The notes beneath the pieces were generated by a model. The model did no database searches. It saw only the letters and a list, made by a program, of their open reading frames with translations, and was not told where the DNA came from. A DNA stretch of 64,000 nucleotides from an uncultured Eubacteriales bacterium (GTDB taxonomy: Bacteria > Bacillota > Clostridia > Oscillospirales > Oscillospiraceae): assembly GCA_900549475.1 (NCBI GenBank), contig UROF01000001.1, positions 62,001 to 126,000 on the forward strand. The letters run 5' to 3'. Positions 7,535 to 15,675 of the stretch are shown one piece after another (position 1 is the first letter of the stretch; each line of letters starts with the position of its first letter). A program made the translations under genes and the position numbers.

Positions 7535-8146
7535 TTATTCCAACCAGAACCGCCATGGAAAATCCACGGCTTCCTCAGCATAGTCGATACCAATACGCTT
7601 ACCGGTCAGGAAAGGCTGCGACAGAAGCCTCTCAGGCAGGGAAAGTTCCGGCAGCGCATCGACCAGATACAGCGCATCACCGGTAATAGGGCAGCCATTC
7701 AAATGTCTGTCAATGGAAAGAGCTTTACATAATTTCCCGGGCCCGTTGGCCAGAGAACGCCGCTGTGCAGCAGTGAGCGCTTCGTAATCCTTTTGGAAGC
7801 GGAGGTTTGCCGCCCGCTCCTTTCCCCAGACCACCTCACCGCCGCGGATCAATACAGCAGCGGCGGTGCCTTCCGCCTCTGTGACAAAATTGAGACAGTG
7901 GTACATGCCATAGATCAAATAGACATAAATCGTCCCCGGGGCGGCATACAGGGTCCGGGTCCGCTCTGTCATCCGCCCGCCATAGGCGTGACAGGCCTTG
8001 TCCACAGCGCCTACATAGGCCTCCGTTTCTGTGATCCGGCAGACGACCCTTTCGCCGTCCCATTGCCGTACCAGATATCGGCCCAACAGATCCTGGGCCA
8101 CCTTTACTGTATCCCGCAGAAAAAAACCGCTGTCCAGTCTTGCCAT
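7535..8146 (-). CDS. 3-methyladenine DNA glycosylase (AAG/MPG family)
   Basis: A 203-residue base-excision-repair enzyme that removes alkylated and deaminated purines from DNA. The catalytic glutamate is in RITETEAYVG (about residues 48-57), followed by the family regions CHAYGGRMTERT, IYVYLIYGMYHCLN and the C-terminal GPGKLCKAL. Length is typical (190-220). Start ATG 8146 is preceded by AGAGGTGAG. The downstream HAD gene starts almost immediately after the stop, so the two are probably co-transcribed. Confidence 0.92.
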   Translation of the reverse strand: MARLDSGFFLRDTVKVAQDLLGRYLVRQWDGERVVCRITETEAYVGAVDKACHAYGGRMTERTRTLYAAPGTIYVYLIYGMYHCLNFVTEAEGTAAAVLIRGGEVVWGKERAANLRFQKDYEALTAAQRRSLANGPGKLCKALSIDRHLNGCPITGDALYLVDALPELSLPERLLSQPFLTGKRIGIDYAEEAVDFPWRFWLE

Positions 8147-8166
8147 TTTCTCACCTCTTTGGTAGT

Positions 8167-8195
8167 ATCTTATCACTGCGCTGTAAATTTGACAA
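8167..8195 (-). promoter_or_regulatory. Predicted promoter for the glycosylase/HAD genes
   Basis: Minus-strand TTGTCA (8195-8190) and TAAGAT (8172-8167) with 17-base spacing. Start near 8160 gives a 14-base leader. It lies within the 66-base gap to the divergent EamA gene. Confidence 0.5.
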
Positions 8196-8212
8196 TGATG
8201 AGGTGACCTCTT

Positions 8213-9121
8213 ATGAGCGGAAATTTTGTCAGGAGAGCGGCAAAGCCGATGCTTTTTGCTGCGGCTTTTATTTGGGGCAGCTCCTTTTTTATTATGAAAA
8301 ATGCCCTGGACGCCATCCCCGTGCAGTATCTGCTGGCGATCCGGTTTACCATGGGCGCTCTGCTGCTGGCTCTGGTCTGCTGGAAGCGATGGAAGAACGT
8401 GACGAAGGACTATTTATGGCGGGGGGCTATTATCGGCGGCTGTCTCTATCTGGCTTACTCCATCCAGACATACGGCCTTGCATTGACAACGCCCTCCAAA
8501 AACGCATTTCTTACTGCCGTGTATTGTGTCATCGTTCCCTTCCTGTACTGGCTGTTCGTCGGGGTAAAGCCTGACCGATACAATATCCTGGCAGCCGCTT
8601 TATGTGTGGGAGGGGTTGGATTGGTATCCCTCAGCGGCGACCTGTCGGTAAATCTGGGAGATGCACTGACCCTTCTGTGCGCTATTTTTTATGCTGCTCA
8701 TATCGTAGCAGTGGCAAAGGTCTCTCCCCGGAAGGATATCTATCTTCTCACGGTGTTCCAGTTCGCTTTTGCCGCCCTCTATGCCTGGATCGGCGGAGCT
8801 CTGACGGAATCGTTCCCCACCCAGGCTCTGGCAGATCCTCAAGTGATCCTGCCCTTGTGCTATCTTGGTGTGATGGCCACTACAGTGGCCCTTTTGTTCC
8901 AGAACGTGGGACAGGTCAACTCCGACCCTGCTTCCGCAGCGGTGATCCTGTCTCTGGAATCGGTTTTCGGCGTACTGTGCTCCGTGGTGTTTGCCGATGA
9001 TACTGTCAGCGTCCGTATGGCGGTGGGATTTGTAATGATTTTTGTGGCTGTGGTATGCAGCGAGACCAAATTTTCGTTTCTGCGGGGCAAAACACCCACT
9101 TCCAAGAAAATAGCGCATTGA
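8213..9121 (+). CDS. EamA-family (DMT superfamily) transporter
   Basis: A 302-residue membrane protein with about ten transmembrane helices built from two EamA repeats (roughly residues 10-140 and 150-285). The N-terminal stretch AAFIWGSSFFIMKNAL and the middle SKNAFLTAVYCVIVPFLYW fit the RhaT/YdcZ-like drug/metabolite exporter group. Substrate unknown. The ATG at 8213 is preceded by GAGGTGA, part of the short palindrome GAGGTGACCTC. It is divergent from the glycosylase gene and is a single-gene unit; no terminator with a T-run follows. Confidence 0.9.
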   Translation: MSGNFVRRAAKPMLFAAAFIWGSSFFIMKNALDAIPVQYLLAIRFTMGALLLALVCWKRWKNVTKDYLWRGAIIGGCLYLAYSIQTYGLALTTPSKNAFLTAVYCVIVPFLYWLFVGVKPDRYNILAAALCVGGVGLVSLSGDLSVNLGDALTLLCAIFYAAHIVAVAKVSPRKDIYLLTVFQFAFAALYAWIGGALTESFPTQALADPQVILPLCYLGVMATTVALLFQNVGQVNSDPASAAVILSLESVFGVLCSVVFADDTVSVRMAVGFVMIFVAVVCSETKFSFLRGKTPTSKKIAH

Positions 9122-9274
9122 ACGGCGGAAACATTGATTTCAGTGGATATTTCTCTGTTGCTTTACAAATTCTTAAAGAAATCCAGGCAATAATCTGCTA
9201 TACTTAAACTGTATTTTCAGTATTTTCTTTTGGAAAATTATGGATACCATTGATTTTGAAGCAGGGGGACCGTC

Positions 9275-10576
9275 ATGAAAAAAGACAACCTTTCTGTTTG
9301 CCTGTTAAACGATTCTTTTCCTCCGGTCATAGATGGTGTGGCCAATGCTGTCCTGAATTATGCCAGCATGATACAGGATCAGCTTGGCAGCGCGGTGGTA
9401 GGCGTTCCGGATTATCCCGGTACGACGGATAACTATCCTTTTCCCGTCGTACGCTATCCCAGCTTTGATACCACCAAGATCGTAGGTTACCGGGCAGGGT
9501 ATCCCTTCAGTGCCAGAGCAATGGATGCGCTGGCCGATTTTTCCCCGCAGATCATCCATACCCATTGCCCGGTGATGTCCACGGTTATGGCCCGCGCACT
9601 GCGGGAACGGCTGGATGTGCCGGTGGTATTCACATACCATACCAAGTTTGACATTGATATCCGCAGGGCCCTGTCGGGACAGCTTCTGCAGCAGACAGCG
9701 ATCCGCCTGCTGGTAGACAATATTTCCGCCTGTGATGAGGTTTGGGTCGTCAGCCGAGGAGCCGGGGAGAATTTGCGGAGTCTCGGATATGCAGGGGACT
9801 ATATCGTAATGGAAAACGGCGTAGATTTTCCCCGGGGGCCGGTGAGCAGGGACCGGTGTTCTGCGCTGCGAAAGGAACTGGGCCTGCCGGAACAAGTGCC
9901 GGTGTACCTCTTTGTGGGGCGCATGATGTGGTACAAGGGTGTGCACATCATTCTGGATGCGCTTGCTGCTTTGCGGCAGTCTGGCCATGACTTCCGTATG
10001 CTGATGGTAGGCGACGGCATGGAACGGCAGGAAATGGAACAAAAAGCAGCTCAGCTGCGTCTGGATGACATCTGTATTTTTACAGGTGCTGTTCACGACC
10101 GTGAGAAGCTGCGGACATTGTTCTCTCTTAGCGATCTGTTTTTGTTTCCCTCGACTTTTGATACCAACGGTATTGTGGTACGGGAAGCGGCCGCCTGCGG
10201 AACCGCCAGTGTTCTGGTTCGCGATTCCTGCGCGGCGGAAGGGGTGGCAGACGGCGTCAATGCCCTGTTGATCGAGGAAAATGCTGCTTCACTGAAAGCG
10301 TTGCTGGAGAAGAAGGGCGCTGACCGGGCTGCCCTCAGCCGCCTGGGGCAGCAGGCACTGGAGCAGCTGTACCTCTCCTGGGAAGACAGCGTAAAGCGGG
10401 CTTTTTCCCGCTATTATGTGGTTTTGGATCAGTACCGGTGCGGACACAGCGGCCGCAGTATGGAGTGGTCTGACGAGCTATATAATCTGTTGGACGATCT
10501 CCGGAAAGGGATCACGGCAGCCAGGAATTTCCATGAGAGCAACCTCCGAAGGATTCAGGAGCACCTGCGTCGGTAA
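9275..10576 (+). CDS. Glycosyltransferase family 4 (GT-B), glycolipid or polysaccharide type
   Basis: A 433-residue GT-B enzyme. The N-terminal acceptor half starts LLNDSFPPVIDGVANAV and has HTHCPVMST and FTYHTKFD (about 94-125). The nucleotide-sugar half has YLFVGRMMWYKGVH and the retaining-transferase E-x7-E region STFDTNGIVVREAAACG. This pattern resembles the diacylglycerol glucosyltransferase/alpha-mannosyltransferase group, so membrane glycolipid or surface glycan synthesis is likely; donor and acceptor cannot be read off. A ~60-residue C-terminal helical tail follows. Start ATG 9275 has GCAGGGGG upstream. A WecG-type transferase follows, separated by its own promoter. Confidence 0.88.
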   Translation: MKKDNLSVCLLNDSFPPVIDGVANAVLNYASMIQDQLGSAVVGVPDYPGTTDNYPFPVVRYPSFDTTKIVGYRAGYPFSARAMDALADFSPQIIHTHCPVMSTVMARALRERLDVPVVFTYHTKFDIDIRRALSGQLLQQTAIRLLVDNISACDEVWVVSRGAGENLRSLGYAGDYIVMENGVDFPRGPVSRDRCSALRKELGLPEQVPVYLFVGRMMWYKGVHIILDALAALRQSGHDFRMLMVGDGMERQEMEQKAAQLRLDDICIFTGAVHDREKLRTLFSLSDLFLFPSTFDTNGIVVREAAACGTASVLVRDSCAAEGVADGVNALLIEENAASLKALLEKKGADRAALSRLGQQALEQLYLSWEDSVKRAFSRYYVVLDQYRCGHSGRSMEWSDELYNLLDDLRKGITAARNFHESNLRRIQEHLRR

Positions 10577-10604
10577 CAGGAAACTGCCGGCGGTGTTCTG
10601 CACA

Positions 10605-10633
10605 TGGACAAGTCTGCAGGTTTGTGCTATACT
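10605..10633 (+). promoter_or_regulatory. Predicted promoter for the WecG-type transferase and thymidylate kinase
   Basis: TGGACA (10605-10610) and TATACT (10628-10633) are 17 bases apart; the expected start near 10640 is about 34 bases before the ATG at 10674. Confidence 0.65.
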
Positions 10634-10673
10634 GCATAAGATAATGCGGCAATGCCGAAAAAGGAGACATAGC

Positions 10674-11396
10674 ATGAGGATAGATGTACTGGGCGTTGGC
10701 TTTGATAACTTTACGATGGAACAGGCGGTAGCGGAAGGCGTTCGTCTGATGAATGAGGACGGAGCCCACTATGTGGTAACGCCCAATCCGGAGATCGTGG
10801 AGACCTGCCGTGAGGACAGCGAGGCTATGGAGGCTGTACGCAAGGCGGATATTGTCATAGCAGATGGAATCGGTGTTGTCTATGGCGCTAAGATCCTGGG
10901 TACTCCCCTGAAAGGCCGGGTTCCTGGGGTTGAATTTGCCCAGAATTTGATGGGCAGAATGGCAGAGACAGGGAAGTCCCTGTATCTGCTGGGGGCAAAG
11001 CCTGGGATCGCGGAACTGGCAGCTGAGAAGCTGGTGGCCCGTTATCCAGGCCTCAAGATCGCGGGTACCCATGATGGCTATTTCAAGGAGGATGCTCCCG
11101 TATTGGAAGAGATCCGCAAGAGCGGTGCGGATGTGGTATTCGTATGTCTTGGCGCCCCGAAACAGGAAAAATGGATGCTCCGCAACGGTGGTGATACCGG
11201 AGCCCATCTGCTGGTGGGCCTTGGCGGCTGCCTGGATGTGTTTTCAGGAACTGTACAGCGGGCGCCGGAGACGTTCCAGAAGCTGGGGCTTGAGTGGCTG
11301 TATCGCCTTTTGAAGAATCCCAGCCGGATCGGACGGATGATGAAGCTTCCCCTGTTTCTGGTCCATGTAGCAGGGGAGAAGAGGACGAAAAAATGA
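10674..11396 (+). CDS. WecG/TagA/CpsF-family glycosyltransferase (GT26)
   Basis: A 240-residue GT26 enzyme. The family transfers N-acetylmannosamine or a related sugar from UDP to undecaprenyl-linked GlcNAc at the cytoplasmic face of the membrane, for teichoic acid or other surface polymers. Seen: VTPNPEIVETC (about 35-45), DIVIADGIGVVYGAKILG with the catalytic Asp, VFVCLGAPKQEKWM and LVGLGGCLDVFSG, all hallmarks. Start ATG 10674 has AAGGAGA upstream. The stop codon overlaps the tmk start (ATGA), so translation is coupled. Sugar specificity is inferred from the family only. Confidence 0.92.
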   Translation: MRIDVLGVGFDNFTMEQAVAEGVRLMNEDGAHYVVTPNPEIVETCREDSEAMEAVRKADIVIADGIGVVYGAKILGTPLKGRVPGVEFAQNLMGRMAETGKSLYLLGAKPGIAELAAEKLVARYPGLKIAGTHDGYFKEDAPVLEEIRKSGADVVFVCLGAPKQEKWMLRNGGDTGAHLLVGLGGCLDVFSGTVQRAPETFQKLGLEWLYRLLKNPSRIGRMMKLPLFLVHVAGEKRTKK

Positions 11397-12076
11397 AAGG
11401 AAAACTGATTGTTTTTGAGGGGACCGATGGCTCCGGAAAGGCCACTCAGGCCAACATGATGGCTCAGCGCCTGCGGGAAGAAGGATACCCTCTGCGGGAG
11501 ATCGACTTTCCCCGCTACGGCAATCCCTTCGCGGAACCGGCCCGGCTGTATCTGGCAGGGGCCTTGGGCGATCACCCAGGTGATGTGAATGCCTATGCCG
11601 CCTCTACGCTCTTTGCGGTGGACCGCTACGCCTCCTATAAGGAGGACTGGGGAAAGGATTACGAGGCAGGACGTGTCATTCTGGCCAATCGGTATACTAC
11701 CTCCAACGCGGTGCACCAGGCCTCAAAGCTGGCGACGGAGGAGCAGGCAGAGTACGTCAGGTGGCTGTTTGATCTGGAGTATGACCGTCTTGGCCTTCCC
11801 AGGCCGGATATGGTGATTTATCTGGATATGCCCACCGATCTGTCGGAAGGGATGCTCCGCCGCCGGGAAGCTGCGACAGGGACAACTGCTGATATCCATG
11901 AGAGGGACGATGCCTATCTGCGCCGGTGCCGCGCCTGTGCCCGTGAGATTGCTGAGCAGCAGGGCTGGCAGTGTATCTCCTGTGCCCGCCATGGACATGT
12001 CCGCAGTGTAGAGGATATCCACGAGGAAGCCTGGGCGCTGGTAAAAGCGCTCCTTACCGGCATGTCCGAAAAATGA
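11393..12076 (+). CDS. tmk: Thymidylate kinase (dTMP kinase), P-loop Ser replaced by Ala
   Basis: This 227-residue nucleotide kinase converts dTMP to dTDP. It has the N-terminal P-loop FEGTDGSGKATQ, the DR(Y) region DRYASYKEDW, ANRYTTSN and the lid region MLRRREAATG. The residue after the P-loop lysine is Ala instead of the usual Ser/Thr that binds Mg2+. I believe such GKAT variants recur in clostridial relatives, so it is probably a functional subfamily. It could have drifted to another (deoxy)nucleotide. ATG 11393 overlaps the stop of the upstream transferase by four bases. Confidence 0.85.
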   Translation: MKGKLIVFEGTDGSGKATQANMMAQRLREEGYPLREIDFPRYGNPFAEPARLYLAGALGDHPGDVNAYAASTLFAVDRYASYKEDWGKDYEAGRVILANRYTTSNAVHQASKLATEEQAEYVRWLFDLEYDRLGLPRPDMVIYLDMPTDLSEGMLRRREAATGTTADIHERDDAYLRRCRACAREIAEQQGWQCISCARHGHVRSVEDIHEEAWALVKALLTGMSEK

Positions 12077-12086
12077 GCAGAGCAAA

Positions 12087-12107
12087 GGGGCGCCGGGAAG
12101 GCGCCCC
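12087..12107. terminator. Hairpin after tmk
   Basis: GGGGCGCC (12087-12094) pairs with GGCGCCCC (12100-12107). No T-run follows on the plus strand, so terminator function is likely from position only. A second, interrupted stem (about 12165-12203, around ATACCGCC) follows and lies just downstream of the minus-strand Cys-rich gene. Confidence 0.5.
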
Positions 12108-12210
12108 ATGCCCGCAGATACGGAAGCGTCTCAGGCAGACGAAACCGTCTTTCCTTCAGACACCCATACCGCCCAAAGGGAGGCAGCTCCCTTCAGGCGG
12201 TATGTAGAGG

Positions 12211-12393
12211 TTAGCAACAGCAGCAGCAGTCGTTGTTGTTATTCCCGCAGTTGCAGGAATTACCGCAATTGCAGCCGCAGTTGCAGGAGTTGCCGCAGGA
12301 ATTGCAGCAGCTGTTTCCGGTACCGCCGCAGCATCCCAGCAGGATGATGATCAGGATGATCCACAGGCAGCTGTTATTACCGTTGTTCCACAT
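12211..12393 (-). CDS. Cys/Asn-rich 60-residue mini-protein with a membrane-like head
   Basis: The protein has 17 Cys and 15 Asn in 60 residues. Residues 10-19 are a short hydrophobic run (LWIILIIILL), followed by CCGG and repeated NSC/NCG units, and it ends in five Cys. I judge it real because GAGGTGA lies seven bases before the ATG at 12393, the frame is open over its full length and low-complexity Cys/Gly/Asn mini-proteins with a similar hydrophobic start are found in spore-forming Firmicutes. Its function is unknown; a spore-coat, metal-binding or membrane-associated role are all possible. It is a single gene, divergent from mltG. Confidence 0.7.
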   Translation of the reverse strand: MWNNGNNSCLWIILIIILLGCCGGTGNSCCNSCGNSCNCGCNCGNSCNCGNNNNDCCCCC

Positions 12394-12504
12394 GTTTGAT
12401 TCACCTCACTCGTTAGTCACTGGGCTATCTTATGTGGGAAATCAGCAAAAGGCAGCTTGACCGGAAAAAAATATTTTATTCCTTAAAAAGGAGGGGATCT
12501 CCCC

Positions 12505-13773
12505 ATGAACAACAAAGAGGACCGGTACCGTACCACAAGCTGGGACGGAAGACAGGTCCAACGTCAGCAGGCGGCTTCCAGTGGGCCGTCATCCCGGAGC
12601 CAGCAGCCTTCTCGTCCCTCTCAGAGCAGTCAACAGGGCGGTGGGAAAAAGAAGGCCCCTAAAAAGGGCATCAATCCTGTCCTGGGAATTCTCCTGTGGG
12701 TAGTGATCGTCGTTGCTTCCTCCTCGATTTTTGCTGGAGTTGGCTGGATGCTGGCAAATGATTTCTGTGCTTTCAATAAGGCTCCCATGGAAGCTACCGT
12801 AGAGATTCCGGAGGAGTGGTTTACTGAGACAGAAGTCAAGCAGGAAGATGGCACAGCGGAAACAGTATCCAAAGTGGATGTCGGAAAAGTGGCCAATGAA
12901 CTGAAGGAAGAAGGACTTATCGAGTATTCTTGGTTCTTCCGGTTGTTCTCGGTGTTTTATAAAACCGATGAGAAAGTCTCTCCCGGAACGTATACCCTCA
13001 ATACTGAGATGGACTATATGGCTTTGGTACGTGGAATGCGGAGCACCGGCTCTGCGGAGACAGTGGACGTCACCATTCCGGAAGGCTATTCTGTGCAGCA
13101 GATCATTGATCTTCTGGCAGAGAAGGGTGTAGGCTCTACGGAAGACCTTACCGATGCGGCAGCCAACCATGTCTTTGATGACTACGCCTTTGTAGACAAC
13201 GAGAATCTTGGCAGCATCAGCCGTCTGGAAGGCTATCTCTATCCGGATACCTACAACTTCTATGTGGGCGGAAACGTTGACTTGGCCTTTGATTCTATGC
13301 TGAAAAACTTCAATACAAAGGTCTACGAGAACGAAGACTTTGCTGCGCTCTTTGAAGCATCCGATTACAGCTTCCAGGAGATCATCACGATTGCTTCCCT
13401 TATTGAGAAGGAGACAGACGGTACTGATCGTGAGAACATTGCTTCTGTTATCTATAACCGTCTGGAAAATGCCGGTGAGACTGCATATTACCTGCAGATC
13501 GATGCGTCGCTGGTATACGCAGCGGGCCGTCCGGTGACTCAGGCCGATTATGAGACCCTGGACAGCCCCTACAACCTCTATCAGCATACCGGTCTGCCTC
13601 CCACGCCTATCGCCAATCCGGGCAGTGCTTCCATCAAGGCGGCACTCCAGCCGGCAGATACCGACTATTACTACTATGTCCTGGGTGCAGATGGTACCCA
13701 CGTATTCAGCCGTACCCTCAAGGAGCATGAGAAGGCTAAGGCGGCCGCAGAAGCAGCTGCCAGCGGCAATTAA
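12505..13773 (+). CDS. mltG: Endolytic transglycosylase MltG (YceG-like)
   Basis: A 422-residue membrane-anchored lytic transglycosylase that cuts nascent peptidoglycan strands. It has a disordered Ser/Gln-rich cytoplasmic tail (1-55), one transmembrane segment (about 58-83), a LysM-like region with IPEGYSVQQIIDLL (about 192-205) and the catalytic domain with SRLEGYLYPDTY and the catalytic glutamate in IASLIEKET (about 297-305). It ends with GLPPTPIANPG and an Ala-rich tail. ATG 12505 has AAAAAGGAGGGG upstream. In Bacillus mltG (yrrL) is also near the U32 genes yrrN/yrrO, as it is here. Confidence 0.93.
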   Translation: MNNKEDRYRTTSWDGRQVQRQQAASSGPSSRSQQPSRPSQSSQQGGGKKKAPKKGINPVLGILLWVVIVVASSSIFAGVGWMLANDFCAFNKAPMEATVEIPEEWFTETEVKQEDGTAETVSKVDVGKVANELKEEGLIEYSWFFRLFSVFYKTDEKVSPGTYTLNTEMDYMALVRGMRSTGSAETVDVTIPEGYSVQQIIDLLAEKGVGSTEDLTDAAANHVFDDYAFVDNENLGSISRLEGYLYPDTYNFYVGGNVDLAFDSMLKNFNTKVYENEDFAALFEASDYSFQEIITIASLIEKETDGTDRENIASVIYNRLENAGETAYYLQIDASLVYAAGRPVTQADYETLDSPYNLYQHTGLPPTPIANPGSASIKAALQPADTDYYYYVLGADGTHVFSRTLKEHEKAKAAAEAAASGN

Positions 13774-13784
13774 GAGGTTTTGAC

Positions 13785-15014
13785 ATGGAGGGTAAAAAAA
13801 AGCCGGAATTATTAGCACCGGCAGGTGACATGGAGCGGCTGCGTATGGCAGTGCTCTATGGAGCAGATGCCGTATATCTGGCAGGAACGACGTTTGGCAT
13901 GCGGTCCTTCGCAGGTAATTTTACTCCTGAGGAATTACCCAAGGCGGTAGCTTTTGCCCATAGCCATGGCGTCAGAGTCCATGTTACTGTGAATACCATG
14001 CCCCGTAATGACGAGGTGATCCACCTCCCGGCCTACCTGGAGCAGCTCCAGGAGGCCGGAGTGGATGCCTTGATCCTGGCGGATATGGGGGCATTTTCCC
14101 TGGCTGGGCGCTACGCGCCCCGCTGTGAGCGCCACGTCAGTACCCAGGCCAGCGTTGCAAATTATGTATGCGCCAGTGCCTGGTATGATCTGGGGGCCAA
14201 GCGGGTGATCCTGGCACGGGAACTGAGCCTTGCGGAGATCCGGGAGATCCGGGAAAAAGTCCCTTCCGACTTGGAGTTGGAAGCTTTCGTCCATGGGGCC
14301 ATGTGTGTCAGCTACAGCGGCCGATGCCTCCTTTCCAACTATATGACCGGAAGAGACAGCAACCGGGGAGCCTGTGCCCAGCCCTGCCGCTATCAGTACT
14401 ACCTGATGGAAGAAAAGCGCCCTGGAGAGTATTTCCCGGTTTTTGAAGATGAAAAGGGTACTTACATCATGAACTCCCGGGACATGTGTATGATCGACCA
14501 TGTTGGGGAGTTGATGGATGTCGGCCTCAGCAGTCTGAAAATCGAAGGAAGGGCAAAAAGCGCCTATTACGCTGCCATCATTACCGGTGCCTACCGCCAC
14601 GTCATTGATGATGTAGCGGCAGGCAGGGAAGTGGATCCGGTATGGCGGGATGAGGTGGATCACGTGAGCCATCGGCGCTATTCCACGGGATTCTACTTTG
14701 GAGAGCCAGGGCAGTATACGGAAAATGCCCGGTATATCAGGGAGTGGCAAGTAGTTGCGCTTGTCACAGATTGCGACCCTTCCGGGATGGCCACCTTGAC
14801 GTTGCGCAACAAGTTTTCTGCGGGGGATTGTCTGGAACTGGTAGGACCGGATACAAAGCCGGAGGTTTTTGTGGCTCCGGTGATGGAGGATGAGGCTGGA
14901 GAGCCTCTGACAGAACCGAAAAACCCCCAGATGGTCTTTCGTATGCGCCTGCCCAAACCTGTCCCGCCCTGGAGCATCATCCGGGCAGCCAGAGATTTGT
15001 CGGCAAAGTCTTGA
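13785..15014 (+). CDS. Peptidase U32 family protein, TrhP-like tRNA hydroxylation factor
   Basis: A 409-residue U32 protein. The N-terminal TIM-barrel start is PELLAPAGDMERLRMAVLYG, and the U32 signature with its four conserved Cys is in AFVHGAMCVSYSGRC and GACAQPCRYQY (about residues 165-208). Members such as YegQ/TrhP and YrrN/YrrO are needed for 5-hydroxyuridine at tRNA position 34, with prephenate as a cofactor; the Cys are thought to bind an Fe-S cluster. The 'peptidase' name is historic. ATG 13785 follows AAGAGG, 11 bases after the mltG stop, so the two are one operon as in Bacillus. Confidence 0.88.
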   Translation: MEGKKKPELLAPAGDMERLRMAVLYGADAVYLAGTTFGMRSFAGNFTPEELPKAVAFAHSHGVRVHVTVNTMPRNDEVIHLPAYLEQLQEAGVDALILADMGAFSLAGRYAPRCERHVSTQASVANYVCASAWYDLGAKRVILARELSLAEIREIREKVPSDLELEAFVHGAMCVSYSGRCLLSNYMTGRDSNRGACAQPCRYQYYLMEEKRPGEYFPVFEDEKGTYIMNSRDMCMIDHVGELMDVGLSSLKIEGRAKSAYYAAIITGAYRHVIDDVAAGREVDPVWRDEVDHVSHRRYSTGFYFGEPGQYTENARYIREWQVVALVTDCDPSGMATLTLRNKFSAGDCLELVGPDTKPEVFVAPVMEDEAGEPLTEPKNPQMVFRMRLPKPVPPWSIIRAARDLSAKS

Positions 15015-15059
15015 TTCGCTTCTTCCGTGGGAAGGCAGCATAAAGATAAATCATAAGAA

Positions 15060-15100
15060 AAGCAGCCGGGTAAATGGTTCCCGGCTGCTTTTTCGTTTTT
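15060..15100 (+). terminator. Intrinsic terminator after the mltG-U32 operon
   Basis: An 11-bp perfect stem AAGCAGCCGGG (15060-15070) pairs with 15080-15090, followed by TTTCGTTTTT. Confidence 0.88.
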
Positions 15101-15135
15101 CAACGCTATCTGGCATATCCTTGCTTCTGGTATTA

Positions 15136-15164
15136 TTGAAAAAGCGCACAGGGTCTGTTATGAT
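15136..15164 (+). promoter_or_regulatory. Predicted promoter for the PNPOx-like and EEP genes
   Basis: TTGAAA (15136-15141) and TATGAT (15159-15164) with exactly 17 bases between. The leader would be about 50 bases. Confidence 0.7.
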
Positions 15165-15222
15165 AATGTCAATCAAAAAATTGCCTATTGGGAAAACAGC
15201 GGCAGAAAGAGGAGAGAATTGG

Positions 15223-15675
15223 ATGAGAAGAAAAGATCGGGAACGGGACCCCGCTTTTGCTTGGTCTATCTTTGACCGGGCGTCTTATGGCGTTTTGAGC
15301 ATGCGGGACGAGGAGGGCGGCTACGGTGTCCCCATCAGTCCCGCCAGGATCGGAGAAACCGTATACTTCCATTGCGCTATGAAAGGAAAAAAGCTGGACT
15401 GTCTTGCTAAGTGGCCGGAGGCTACGCTGACCACTGCTGAGGCAGGGGAGGCGGATTATTTTTCTGTTTGCTTTGCCTCAGCTATCCTGCGTGGAACTGT
15501 TGTGATCGTGGACAGCGAATCTGAGAAGCGGGAAGCCCTGATTGCCATCACCCGCCGTTACTGTCCGGACCTGATGGGTGAGATCGACCAATATCTTCTC
15601 AGATATCTGCCTTCTACCTGTGTTTGCAGGATGGATGTCCGGGAAATCACAGGAAAGGAGCGGGTCAGAGAGTGA
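15223..15675 (+). CDS. Pyridoxamine-5'-phosphate-oxidase-fold protein (NimA-like flavin-binding)
   Basis: A 150-residue split-barrel protein. The N-terminal KDRERDPAFAWSIFDRA and GVLSMRDEEGGYGVPISPA, with YFHCAMKGKKLDC in the middle, match the FMN-binding NimA/PNPOx-like group, which includes nitroreductase-type resistance proteins and many uncharacterised flavoproteins. The substrate is unknown. ATG 15223 is chosen because AGAGGAGAG lies just before; a longer open frame from 15121 starts ahead of the promoter. Its stop overlaps the GTG start of the next gene. Confidence 0.85.
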   Translation: MRRKDRERDPAFAWSIFDRASYGVLSMRDEEGGYGVPISPARIGETVYFHCAMKGKKLDCLAKWPEATLTTAEAGEADYFSVCFASAILRGTVVIVDSESEKREALIAITRRYCPDLMGEIDQYLLRYLPSTCVCRMDVREITGKERVRE

